Source: Chitinophagaceae bacterium
GTDB taxonomy: Bacteria > Bacteroidota > Bacteroidia > Chitinophagales > Chitinophagaceae
Reading direction: 5' to 3'
DNA: 26,728 nucleotides
Assembly: GCA_016719015.1 (NCBI GenBank)
Contig: JADKAZ010000003.1
Span: 1-26,728, forward strand
Within the stretch, counting starts at the first letter, position 1. Each line of letters begins with the position of its first letter. Positions 18,186 through 26,329 of this stretch are shown piece by piece. The notes below the pieces were generated by a model. It was not told where the DNA came from. It saw only the letters and a program-made list of their open reading frames with translations, and made no database searches. The translations under genes were made by a program, and so were the position numbers.

Positions 18186-19418
18186 TTATAAATAACTCAG
18201 CCACCATTTTTCTTTATGAATGGTTTTATACTTGTCATATCGTTTACATAAGGGATACAACGCAATAACCACCGCCAGCCAAACCCCATACACCACCCAT
18301 AAATTATATCCCTCACCCGGGGCTACGAATAAGAAAGGAAATTGCTTACCTACATTTTGTGCATCTTCCAGTGTATGCCCACGGGCAAAAAAACAAAGGG
18401 CCGCCACTAAGTGGATAAGATAGATATGAAGGATATAATAAAAGAAAGCAGTTCTGCCAAATACAACCATCGCATTGGTAAAACTGTTTTTAATTTTCTC
18501 CATATAAGCCAGTAGTAATAAAGCCGGACCAATTGTGATGCAGAGGTATAATAAAGACGGCGGATACTTATCTACATTTAAAAAAGATAGAAAAGTATAG
18601 AAACCGTTTTTCTGCGTGGTCCAGTCCACCGGATCGCCATATACATTGGAAAAGCGAAGAGCTATAAAAAATACGATCAATCCCAAGCCGATACGGGTCA
18701 GTATCTTTTTGCGTTGTTCCGGTGAAAATGCAGGAGTAAACAATGCACCGGCACAATAACCCAGCATCATTACCCCCGTCCATGCGGGAAAAGGATACAC
18801 CAGGAAGGCGAAACGATTGGGTGAAAATTCATAAGGTGTAAATACGCCGTGATGAAACAGATCCCATGCAAGGCTGGCTTTAAAGCCCGGAGCCGCCTCC
18901 GGAATGTCTAATAAGTTATGACCGGCGACAATAATAACACCAAGTATAAATATAACTTTATAAGGAAGCCTGATCAGCACCATTAACCCCAACATTACCA
19001 TACTGATACCGATGGCCCAGATAACCTGGAAAGCAATCATATTATAGAAAGGATTGAATGTCCACGCAAAAGTGACAATCACCCACTCAGCAAATATTAA
19101 CCACAAGCCCCGCTTGAGTAAAAAGATGCCGAGTTCTTTTTTTGTTTTACGTAAACTCTGTAAGTAAATAGAAGTGCCCGATAAAAAAACAAAGATGGGA
19201 GCACAGAAATGAGTGATCCAACGGGTGAAATATAATGCAGGTGTGGTGGTGGCAAGGTTCAACGGATCATCGAGGTTAGCACCGATATGAAAATAATCCC
19301 TGGTATGATCGAGTGCCATTATCACCATGGCGATACCACGGATGATATCGATAGATTCAATTCTTTTTTGGTTGCCCGCCCGGATGACCGAGTCGGACGG
19401 GGTAAGGTTTGGTTGCAT
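18186..19418 (-). CDS. DUF1624 membrane protein (heparan-alpha-glucosaminide N-acetyltransferase-like)
   Basis: An intact 410-residue protein with about ten membrane helices. 'RIESIDIIRGIAMVIMALDH' followed by TRDYFH (residues 19-44) is the diagnostic DUF1624 opening: it contains the His that accepts or passes an acetyl group in lysosomal HGSNAT. 'WITHFCAPIFVFLSGTSIYL' follows, as in the family. Later parts, 'YPFPAWTGVMMLGYCAGALF' and 'VFGRTAFFYYILHIYLIHL', agree as well. Bacterial members are thought to bring acetyl groups across the inner membrane onto sugars or other periplasmic targets. The gene begins 27 nt after the last gene of the paralog array and precedes the cupin by 8 nt. It is the array's only non-array partner visible, so its link to the array deserves testing. 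Confidence 0.85.
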   Translation of the reverse strand: MQPNLTPSDSVIRAGNQKRIESIDIIRGIAMVIMALDHTRDYFHIGANLDDPLNLATTTPALYFTRWITHFCAPIFVFLSGTSIYLQSLRKTKKELGIFLLKRGLWLIFAEWVIVTFAWTFNPFYNMIAFQVIWAIGISMVMLGLMVLIRLPYKVIFILGVIIVAGHNLLDIPEAAPGFKASLAWDLFHHGVFTPYEFSPNRFAFLVYPFPAWTGVMMLGYCAGALFTPAFSPEQRKKILTRIGLGLIVFFIALRFSNVYGDPVDWTTQKNGFYTFLSFLNVDKYPPSLLYLCITIGPALLLLAYMEKIKNSFTNAMVVFGRTAFFYYILHIYLIHLVAALCFFARGHTLEDAQNVGKQFPFLFVAPGEGYNLWVVYGVWLAVVIALYPLCKRYDKYKTIHKEKWWLSYL

Positions 19419-19445
19419 GAGGTAGTTTTGATGGAGATTTTTTCT

Positions 19446-20186
19446 TTACTCCAGGTGATATTTATTTTTTAAATAAACCATCAGATCTTCCGCTCCTTTT
19501 TTCAAATCTTCGAGTACTAATAACTTTGATCGTCTTGAACCATTCATTTGTAAGGTATGAAATCCCAGCTCTTTCAGGAGTTCGGCATCGTATGTTCTTA
19601 AGGCAGGATTATCCGTACTTCTCAGAATTACACCTTTATCCGTTTCCTGCCTCCTTAAAATAGCCGGATCCAGAATTTTTGCTGCACTCTTTTTAAAATT
19701 ATCAAACTCCTGGTTATAGTTAGCTTCCAGTAGTCGCAGTAACGAAAACTGGTTATAGTAATCCATTATTTTGTTTGAGGCCTCAGGGTAACGGATCAAA
19801 CGGAACCCCCCGGAAAATTTTAATTGGTCAAAAGTTCTGCTGTTGTTGGCAAAAGGAATGTATCTCGGTCCCATCCTGGCCGCATAATACAACTGATCGC
19901 CATTTTGTTTTGCCAGTTCGGGGTTATTCAGCAAATCCATTAACGTATCAAGACTTGCAATGCCAGATTGTTCAGAGTTTGTCATCGTTGAAAGGATCTT
20001 TCCATCATCCTGCAAGTCGGCAATCAGTGATTTTATAAACTGTTTTTCCCTGTCTTTTTCAATTTTATGCTCCAACTGGTACTCTGCTAAAAAACCACAG
20101 AACACAGCAAGAAACAACATTAAAAACTCCCAGAAATAATGGGTCCATTTTTTTCGGGAGGTGTGTGAGTGGTGGTGTACTTCCAT
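19446..20186 (-). CDS. HxHxH single-helix array protein, member 1 (last in transcription order)
   Basis: An intact 246-residue protein. I chose the ATG at 20186 because every sibling begins MEV; an upstream TTG at 20195 would overlap the previous stop. Module: MEVHHHSHTSRKKWTHYFWE, membrane helix about 17-36 with Cys30, then EYQLEHKIEKDREKQF. The domain after it is mostly helical with 'LQDDGKI' and 'QLYYAARMGP' (Y...R position shared by siblings). The central motif 'FDQLKFSGGFRLIR' is at residues 119-132 and is followed by 'KIMDYYNQF'. The C-terminus 'LMVYLKNKYHLE' is a divergent version of the KKEYHLK end. By the positive-inside rule (RKK before the helix) the N-terminus faces the cytoplasm and the ~200-residue domain the periplasm. 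Function unknown. Confidence 0.8.
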   Translation of the reverse strand: MEVHHHSHTSRKKWTHYFWEFLMLFLAVFCGFLAEYQLEHKIEKDREKQFIKSLIADLQDDGKILSTMTNSEQSGIASLDTLMDLLNNPELAKQNGDQLYYAARMGPRYIPFANNSRTFDQLKFSGGFRLIRYPEASNKIMDYYNQFSLLRLLEANYNQEFDNFKKSAAKILDPAILRRQETDKGVILRSTDNPALRTYDAELLKELGFHTLQMNGSRRSKLLVLEDLKKGAEDLMVYLKNKYHLE

Positions 20187-20191
20187 ATCTG

Positions 20192-20971
20192 TCAATTAAT
20201 ATTATATTCTTTTGATACTAATGCCAGTGTTTCATCAGCCAGTTTCCTTTCTGACATATTATCTCTGATGTGTTGCAGGTAAAGTGTTTTTACCTGGATT
20301 AAATATTTTAATAAAATTTTTTTATCGGTATCTGCAAGCTTTAAGATGGTTATATCCGATGGCAAGTCCATACGACCACTCCTGCTGGTAATTATATCTG
20401 CAGCCAGTTGCTTTTCTGCAAATGCCCTGGTTGCCTTTTCAATAATTAATGGATCAAGGAGTTTCTCAAGGTGCTGGTTGATTTGTGTGGCTAGTTCTTG
20501 CTGAAGCGGTTCGTATTCTTTATAGTTGCGTACCGTTATATCATATTTTATCAATGCATTGGAGACATTCTTTTTACGTATCAGCCTCAGGTTGCCGCCA
20601 TTTTTTAGCTGTTGCATGGTTCTGTCCGATGGGAAGAATCGTAAAATATCCCAATAGGGAAGTTCGTAAAGTTCATATACTTTTCTTCCATTCGTAAGAT
20701 ATTCATCAGTCGCTATGAGATGAAACAAGGTATCCAGTTCCCGGATGCGGGACTTTCTTGACTTGATTAGTCTGTTCAAATTAGCTGTATCAGATTTCAA
20801 ATCTTCAGCCATAGTTTGCATAAATTGTTTTTCCCGGTCCCTTTCAATTTTATGCTCCAGTTGATACTCTGCCAAAAATCCGCAGAACACAGCAAGAAAC
20901 AACATCAAAAACTCCCAGAAATAGTGGGTCCATTTTTTTCTTGCGGTATGTGAGTGATGGTGTACTTCCAT
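20192..20971 (-). CDS. HxHxH single-helix array protein, member 2
   Basis: Intact, 259 residues, the longest undisturbed member. Its first 40 residues differ from member 1 at a single position (Ala10 for Ser). The central motif is 'MQQLKNGGNLRLIRKKNVS' with motif residues 119-132; Gly-Gly replaces the more common Ser-Gly, as in member 3. Its Y...R position is altered ('YELYELPYW'). The end 'ALVSKEYNIN' departs most from the consensus. It stops 5 nt before the ATG of member 1. Members 2 and 3 share 'QQLKNGGNLRLIRK', indicating a recent common origin. No enzymatic motif was found. Confidence 0.8.
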   Translation of the reverse strand: MEVHHHSHTARKKWTHYFWEFLMLFLAVFCGFLAEYQLEHKIERDREKQFMQTMAEDLKSDTANLNRLIKSRKSRIRELDTLFHLIATDEYLTNGRKVYELYELPYWDILRFFPSDRTMQQLKNGGNLRLIRKKNVSNALIKYDITVRNYKEYEPLQQELATQINQHLEKLLDPLIIEKATRAFAEKQLAADIITSRSGRMDLPSDITILKLADTDKKILLKYLIQVKTLYLQHIRDNMSERKLADETLALVSKEYNIN

Positions 20972-20978
20972 AAATTAT

Positions 20979-21719
20979 TTATTTATAGTGATATTCTTTC
21001 TTCAACTGAGTAATCAGTTGAACGGCCTTTTCTTTAAGGCCCCGGGCCTGTTGCCGCAAGGTCTTGTTATAAATGGACAGCATATGTATTCTGTAATTGA
21101 GGCGAAATATTGCATCTTCCGTTTTCCGGAAAGGCGGATCGTAATCCAACATGGATACATTATTGTTTTCGTCTCTCATCGCATTTAGTATACGGCCATC
21201 AAATACAGTTTCTGCAACGTTTCGGTAGGTATCCATTATTTCCTCTTCGTCCTGGCCACCCCATACATAACCCCGGTTCACCACATCATATGCTATGATG
21301 CTGTCGCTTACAGAGGCTTTTCGAATCAGCCTCAGATTACCACCATTTTTCAGTTGTTGCATAGTGCCATCAGCCGGGGTAAAACGAAAAGCCACACCAC
21401 GGGTAGCATACGAATTAAAATAATAAATAGTGCGGCCGTATGCTTCTGCATTGGGTTTGTTGAGCAGAATCATAAACGAGTCAAGCAAGACCAACCGTTC
21501 ATTCCGGAGATGTATAATTGTACCCAACCGTGTTGTATCAGCCGAAAGGTCGCTGATAAGTGAACGGATAAATTTTTTCTCCCGTTGATGTTCTATCATA
21601 TGTTCCCGTTGGTTCTCTGCTAAAAATCCGCAAAACACAGCGAGGAACAGCATGATAAACTCCCAGAAATAATGAGTCCATTTTTTTCTTGGTGTATGTG
21701 AATGTGCATGTACTTCCAT
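20979..21719 (-). CDS. HxHxH single-helix array protein, member 3
   Basis: Intact, 246 residues. It opens MEVHAHSHTPRKKWTHYFWE, so His5 is lost but His4, His6 and His8 remain. The juxtamembrane part is 'ENQREHMIEHQREKKF' instead of the EYQLEHKIERDREK form. The shared Tyr/Arg site reads 'IYYFNSYATRG'. The central motif 'MQQLKNGGNLRLIR' is at 120-133. The C-terminus 'LITQLKKEYHYK' is close to consensus. It stops 7 nt before member 2. After the motif comes 'YDVVNRGYVWGGQDEEEIMD', an acidic Gly-rich stretch not seen in the others. Confidence 0.8.
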   Translation of the reverse strand: MEVHAHSHTPRKKWTHYFWEFIMLFLAVFCGFLAENQREHMIEHQREKKFIRSLISDLSADTTRLGTIIHLRNERLVLLDSFMILLNKPNAEAYGRTIYYFNSYATRGVAFRFTPADGTMQQLKNGGNLRLIRKASVSDSIIAYDVVNRGYVWGGQDEEEIMDTYRNVAETVFDGRILNAMRDENNNVSMLDYDPPFRKTEDAIFRLNYRIHMLSIYNKTLRQQARGLKEKAVQLITQLKKEYHYK

Positions 21720-21724
21720 AAAAT

Positions 21725-22503
21725 TTATTTGAAATGATAATCTTCTTTCAGCATTTTTATTATTTCCACAGCCATTTGCAACGCTTCAGGATAGAGCTTA
21801 TCAACATACATTTTATTTCTCCATTTCCGATCTATCAGGTTATTCAGGTACTCTTCCATTACTCCCGTGCTGCCGGGTTTTAAAGAAAGTTGCTGAGCCA
21901 TCAGGCTATCCACCCTGCTATCGGGCACATGCCCTTTCATTTCTATTGAGATTGACACTGGTGCAAAAAATTCATAATACCTGGCCGCCAGTAAACGGTC
22001 ACGGATTTCAATAATCCTGTCGCGGTGCAAATGATCTGCATCATTATTGCTTTCTATCTGACCCTGCAGAGAATAGTACTTATTTATTTTCCTAACCAGT
22101 TCTTTATTTTTAAAATACCGGAGATTGCCTGATTGAACAAGTTGGGTAAGGTGGATCTGTTCCAGTCAATACCATAGGCATTGGTAGTAAACCGGCTGTA
22201 ATAATAAAATTCGCCTGGCACTGTTGATTTGTCAATATTTCTCAGTCCAATTGAAACACAACTATCAAATGCTTTGATCATAAAAGTATTCTGAGTTATT
22301 CCGCCGCTTATTTCTGTCGTGTCTTCTTTCATGTCACTCAGCAAACTTTTTGCATACTCCTTTGCCCGTTGAGCTTCTACATAATGTTCCCGTTGGTTCT
22401 CCGCTAAGAAACCACAGAACACAGCGAGGAACAACATTAAAAACTCCCAGAAATAATGCGTCCATTTTTTTCGGGCGGTGTGAGCATGGTGGTGTACTTC
22501 CAT
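21725..22503 (-). CDS. HxHxH single-helix array protein, member 4, one frameshift
   Basis: The start is MEVHHHAHTARKKW, and the juxtamembrane part is 'ENQREHYVEAQRAKEY'. 'FYYYSRFTTNAYG' holds the Tyr/Arg site. As read, the frame ends at 22084. Restoring one base in the 'aagg' run near 22150 gives 'TQLVQSGNLRYFKNKELVRK' and then the C-terminal piece 21725-22030, ending 'IIKMLKEDYHFK'. The restored length is about 259 residues, as for siblings. The central motif uses RYFKNKEL in place of RLIR, as in members 7, 8 and 10, so it belongs to a distinct subgroup. The gene stops 5 nt before member 3. Confidence 0.75.
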
Positions 22504-22510
22504 AAATATA

Positions 22511-23243
22511 TTATTTCAGGTGATATTCTTTTTTGATCAGGCCCATTAATGTTACTGCTTTTTCTATCATTTTTTCTACTCTGTCTTTTGAGTCATCCGG
22601 CTACCATAATAGTATTGAGTACTTACCAGGAATTTATTGATAATAGCCGGGTCATTAGTTAGTAATTTGAGGTTGGTTTGATCGGGTGTTTTTCTCCTGG
22701 CGTATCTTATAAAACACCCCGGCATCAAATAAATTCCCAGCCAGATCCCAATAATGGGACACCTGTCCTAAAATGAAATTATTCTGTGAATAAATAATAT
22801 CTGTTTCCTGGTAATAGGACGAAATAGTATTAGCAACATCCTGGTTATGTATCAAACGCAATTGACCGGAGTGTTTCAGTTGATTATACGTAGGCTGACT
22901 GGGGAACACAACATTATTGGTAGAGATAGTGAGATTGCGGGCATAAAAATAAATTTTGCTTAGATGAAGGTCCCGGTTATCTCCTTTCATAAAAAGAGAG
23001 CAAAGAGTCAACCTCTTTCGCAAACTCATTGCTTTCAATGGAATAATTCCTGAAAATGGCAGTGTCTGCTATTAAATCCTTGTACATATTTTTTATAAAG
23101 ACTTTCTCCCTGTCTTTTCAATCTTATGTTCCAATTGATACTCTGCTAAAAACCCGCAGAACACAGCGAGAAACAACATTAAAACTCCCAGAAATAATGA
23201 GTCCATTTTTTCTTGAAGTATGAGCATGGTTGTGTACTTCCAT
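22511..23243 (-). CDS. HxHxH single-helix array protein, member 5, several frameshifts
   Basis: The N-terminal module is readable only after restoring three lost bases in homopolymers: an A near 23205-23210, a T near 23183 and an A near 23118. It then reads MEVHNHAHTSRKKWTHYFWE and so on. The clean middle part (22655-23038) holds 'IYFYARNLTIS' (Tyr/Arg site) and 'YNQLKHSGQLRLIHNQDVAN', the central motif with His for the last Arg. The end 'LMGLIKKEYHLK' is in another frame, with the stop at 22511-22513. Restored length is about 245 residues. The gene stops 7 nt before member 4 and starts just 2 nt after member 6 stops. Of all copies it carries most damage, so real decay cannot be excluded here. 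Confidence 0.65.
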
Positions 23244-23245
23244 AA

Positions 23246-24019
23246 TTAACTTAATTTGAGATTATATTTTTTCGCTAAAAAATTAATTAACCCGATTGCT
23301 CTCTTTTGCTCTTTTTTTACGGATGCTTCTGTAAAAAGAAGAATGGAAATAAGGTAATGATTTCTTACAATAAATTCGTTTAGTACCGCTTTATCTGAAG
23401 TAACCAACAATGGATTTCCGGAAGGCGGTTTCAATTTAAAATCTGCTATATCCATTTTGAAATCTTCTATAACCATCATGTTTTGAAAAACCCCGCCATC
23501 AAATATTTTTCCTTCAAATTCCACCTTTGCCCTGAACCTTTCTTCCAGTAAATCGTTATTCCGTTCAATATCTCTTGCATAGAAATAATAATTACTAATA
23601 CTGTCAATAATGGCCTGATTGCGGATCAGTCTTAGGTTACCGGAAGTCCGCATCTGATCAAAAGCTGTATAATTAATTTTAACAGCCCCAATTGACGGGT
23701 TGTTCAATCGCACCAGGGAATATAATTTTTGGTTGGTTTCCTCCTTGTTGTTATAATTTTTCAGCAAATGGATGGCTGAATCAAAAGCCCGGATAGTACT
23801 TCTGTTTTTTTTCAGGACATAACTAAAACTTGCGGTGTCGGACATCAAATCAGCAACTAAAGATTGTATATATTTTTTTTCACGAATGGCTTCAACATAA
23901 TGTTCCCGTTGGTTTTCTACAAAAAAACCAAGTGTTACAGCGAGGAACAACATTAAAAACTCCCAGAAATAGTGGGTCCATTTTTTTCGGGCTGTATGTG
24001 CATGGTGGTGTACTTCCAT
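23246..24019 (-). CDS. HxHxH single-helix array protein, member 6
   Basis: Intact, 257 residues. It starts MEVHHHAHTARKKWTHYFWE, but the second half of the helix is 'LAVTLGFFVENQREHYVEAI', so the Cys30 found in most copies is lost. The Tyr/Arg site is 'KLYSLVRLNNPS'. The central motif 'FDQMRTSGNLRLIRNQAIID' has the canonical Ser-Gly (motif residues 120-133), and 'SISNYYFYARD' follows. The C-terminus 'LINFLAKKYNLKLS' carries two extra residues after the usual end. It stops 2 nt before the ATG of member 5, the tightest joint of the array. Confidence 0.8.
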   Translation of the reverse strand: MEVHHHAHTARKKWTHYFWEFLMLFLAVTLGFFVENQREHYVEAIREKKYIQSLVADLMSDTASFSYVLKKNRSTIRAFDSAIHLLKNYNNKEETNQKLYSLVRLNNPSIGAVKINYTAFDQMRTSGNLRLIRNQAIIDSISNYYFYARDIERNNDLLEERFRAKVEFEGKIFDGGVFQNMMVIEDFKMDIADFKLKPPSGNPLLVTSDKAVLNEFIVRNHYLISILLFTEASVKKEQKRAIGLINFLAKKYNLKLS

Positions 24020-24025
24020 AAAATT

Positions 24026-24808
24026 TTATTTTAAATGATATTCTTTTCGCAATAGTTTCAGTAACTCAGCATTTACTTCAATATATTTTGAAACTGTAAT
24101 GTTCTTGAGCCCCGGTAGGTTATGGCAAATAAACTTAGCATATTGTTAGTCGCTCCGGCATCAAAATCTTCTGCTTTTCTTAGTTTAAAAGGTATTTCAA
24201 TATCACTGGTTTCATAATTACGAAAGAATTCTATCAGATTTTTTGCTCCCATCTTCCTGGTGGCTGATTCAAAATCAGAATCATAATGTTTTATTATAAA
24301 CGGCGTCAGATAGGTTTGCCTGTAAGAAGCTTCAATAGCCTTTCTTTCATTTTTACATTTTGAATGGCCACAGAAATATCGCCTACAAGTTTCTGCAACT
24401 CATTATTTTTAAAATACCGCAGAGCCGGAATTTTTAACTGTTCCAGCACAACCATTCTTGGCTCAAAAACAGTGGGAATATTAAACATGACCCCATGATG
24501 AAAATTAACCACAAATATTTTTTGAAAGATTGGTAATACTGCTGTCTTTGAAATAATTCATCAGGTATTGCAGGGAGCTTTCCATCTCAATACGTTTCTG
24601 ATATTTTTTCAGCAATACTTGCCGAATCATTTTTAAGTTCCTCATAAAAACTTTTGGCAAGCTCTTTAGCCCTGTCTCTTTCTATTTTATGCTCCAGTTG
24701 ATACTCTGCCAAAAAACCACAGAACACAGCAAGGAACAGCATTAAAAATTCCCAGAAATAATGGGTCCATTTTTTTCGGGCAGTATGTGAGTGTGCATGT
24801 ACTTCCAT
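24026..24808 (-). CDS. HxHxH single-helix array protein, member 7, several frameshifts
   Basis: The first 73 residues are clean: MEVHAHSHTARKKWTHYFWE, helix with Cys30, then the EYQLEHKIERDRAKEL form. Frame changes near 24590, 24510, 24306 and 24100-24120 follow. The second piece (24306-24512) has 'LEQLKIPALRYFKNNELQKL', where the Ser-Gly is replaced by Ile-Pro. The last piece reads 'RNYETSDIEIPFKLRKAEDF' and ends 'ELLKLLRKEYHLK' at 24026-24028. Restored length is about 260 residues. The missing Ser-Gly is not next to a frame break, so it is probably a genuine change. The gene stops 6 nt before member 6. Confidence 0.65.
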
Positions 24809-24818
24809 AAACTATTTT

Positions 24819-25587
24819 TTAATCAAATCGGTATTCTTTTTTAATCATTTCAATAAGCCCTTTTGCCCGGTTTTGAAGGGCAATAGCATTACGGATATAA
24901 AACTTAATGGTAGTGGAATAGTAATGATAGTTAAGCGATACGGTGTTTATATCCATTACATCAGCAGAAAGCAAGGTTGGCTTCACCAGGGGTTTGCTGA
25001 TATTTGTTCTCTGGCCACCTAAACCACTATTGGAGATAATTTTTATATTCACCATCATTTGCTGAAAAACGTAACTGTCAAACAACCGGGCATTTGCTTT
25101 GTGAATTTCATCCATTTTCAAACGCAGCAGGTCTATCTGATTGGCCAGCCACTGAAAGGATGCATAATAGGTGCCGATACTATCCAGCAAGTCTTTGTTT
25201 TTTATGTACCGGAGTAAGCCTGCCATCTTAAGCTGGTCAAAAGATTTTGAGTTAGTATAATAATACCCGAGGTTGGCGGTAACGGTTCGGGCAGCAAAGT
25301 ATATCTCTGTTGTATTTGTAATATCCGAATGTAACATCTCCACCAATGAATCGGACATCTGTGCACCATAACTATTACGTTCTGTTACCGAATCAAAAGA
25401 CTGATATCTGATTGCAGGTCGGATAACATTGAATTCAATTGTGTCTTCACTTCTTTTTTGTGAAGAATACCTTCCCGGGTGTTTTCTGCATAAAACCCCA
25501 ATGAGACGGCCAGGAACAACATTAAAAACTCCCAGAAATAGTGGGTCCATTTTTCCGGGCTGTGTGGGTGTGGGCATGTACTTCCAT
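24819..25587 (-). CDS. HxHxH single-helix array protein, member 8, N-terminal frameshifts
   Basis: The true start is the ATG at 25587 (MEVHAHTHTARK), put out of frame after 12 codons by an A lost from the run near 25553. A second compensating change lies near 25400. Restored, the helix reads 'FLMLFLAVSLGFYAENTREG', without Cys30 and with a very different juxtamembrane part ('ILHKKEVKTQLNSMLSDLQ'). From residue ~60 on the frame is clean: 'IYFAARTVTANLG' (Tyr/Arg site), 'FDQLKMAGLLRYIKNKDLLD' (central motif) and C-terminus 'LIEMIKKEYRFD'. It stops 10 nt before member 7. Members 6 and 8 share the loss of the membrane Cys. Confidence 0.75.
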
Positions 25588-25593
25588 AATCAT

Positions 25594-26323
25594 TTATTTC
25601 AGGTGATATTCTTTTTTTAAAAATTCAATTGTGTTCTTGCTTTTCTTTTAGCAAAGCCAGCCTGCTTTGCAATATAAAATTGCTGCCCCTAAGCTGATGT
25701 ACATAGTAAGCAAGGTCTTGTTGGATAGCCGGGTCATATGATCGTAGCGGCGGATTATTAGCTGGTCTGTTTATACCCTCAATGGTTACCATTTTGTCAA
25801 ATACAAATGGATTAAACATACGGGATAATACAGGGTCGGCGGCCCTCCTTTCAATGCGGTCATCTTCCTGGTTGCTGTGTATGGTTTCTACTAAACTTTG
25901 GTACGACATCATACTGTCTGCTGCCTGTTCCTTTCTTATCAATCGCAATGAGCCGGAACTTTTTAGTTGTGAAATAGTTCTGTCGTTACTAATAAACGAT
26001 GCGGTTCTTATCAAGGTTCTCCCGAAAAAGTAAAGATGATTTTCATTTCCTTTAATTTGTCCGGTGCTTAATAAAAGCATTAACGAGTCCATTCGTTCCA
26101 TCTTTTGTTTACGAAAACGCAACACCCTGCTGATGTCAGTATCAGACCTTAAATCTTCAATAAAGGTTTCAATAAACCTTTTCTCCCGGTCTCTTTCAAT
26201 CTTATGCTCCAATTGATATTCTGCTAAAAATCCGCAAAACACAGCCAGGAACAACATTAAAAATTCCCAGAAATAATGAGTCCATTTTTTTCGGGGGGTG
26301 TGGGTGTGTGCATGTACTTCCAT
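25594..26323 (-). CDS. HxHxH single-helix array protein, member 9, C-terminal frameshift
   Basis: The start is MEVHAHTHTPRKKWTHYFWE, with the common helix (Cys30) and EYQLEHKIERDREKRF. The Tyr/Arg site is 'LYFFGRTLIRTA', and the central motif 'ISQLKSSGSLRLIRKEQAAD' has motif residues 117-130. As read it ends at 25625 ('EKQEHN'). Adding one A in the GAAAAG run near 25645 and one T near 25622 gives 'EKARTQLNFLKKEYHLK' with the stop at 25594-25596, matching the family end exactly. Restored length is about 244 residues. It stops 6 nt before member 8. Confidence 0.8.
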
Positions 26324-26329
26324 ATTTAT

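Noticed and set aside
20187..20195. TTG start at 20195 for array member 1 (giving MTDMEV...)
   Set aside because: All siblings start at MEV, and this TTG overlaps the stop codon of member 2; the ATG at 20186 keeps the usual 5-nt gap.
24819..25577. Start MPTPTQPGK... for array member 8
   Set aside because: This is the out-of-frame reading of the conserved MEVHAHTHTARKKW module after a lost A; the real start is at 25587.
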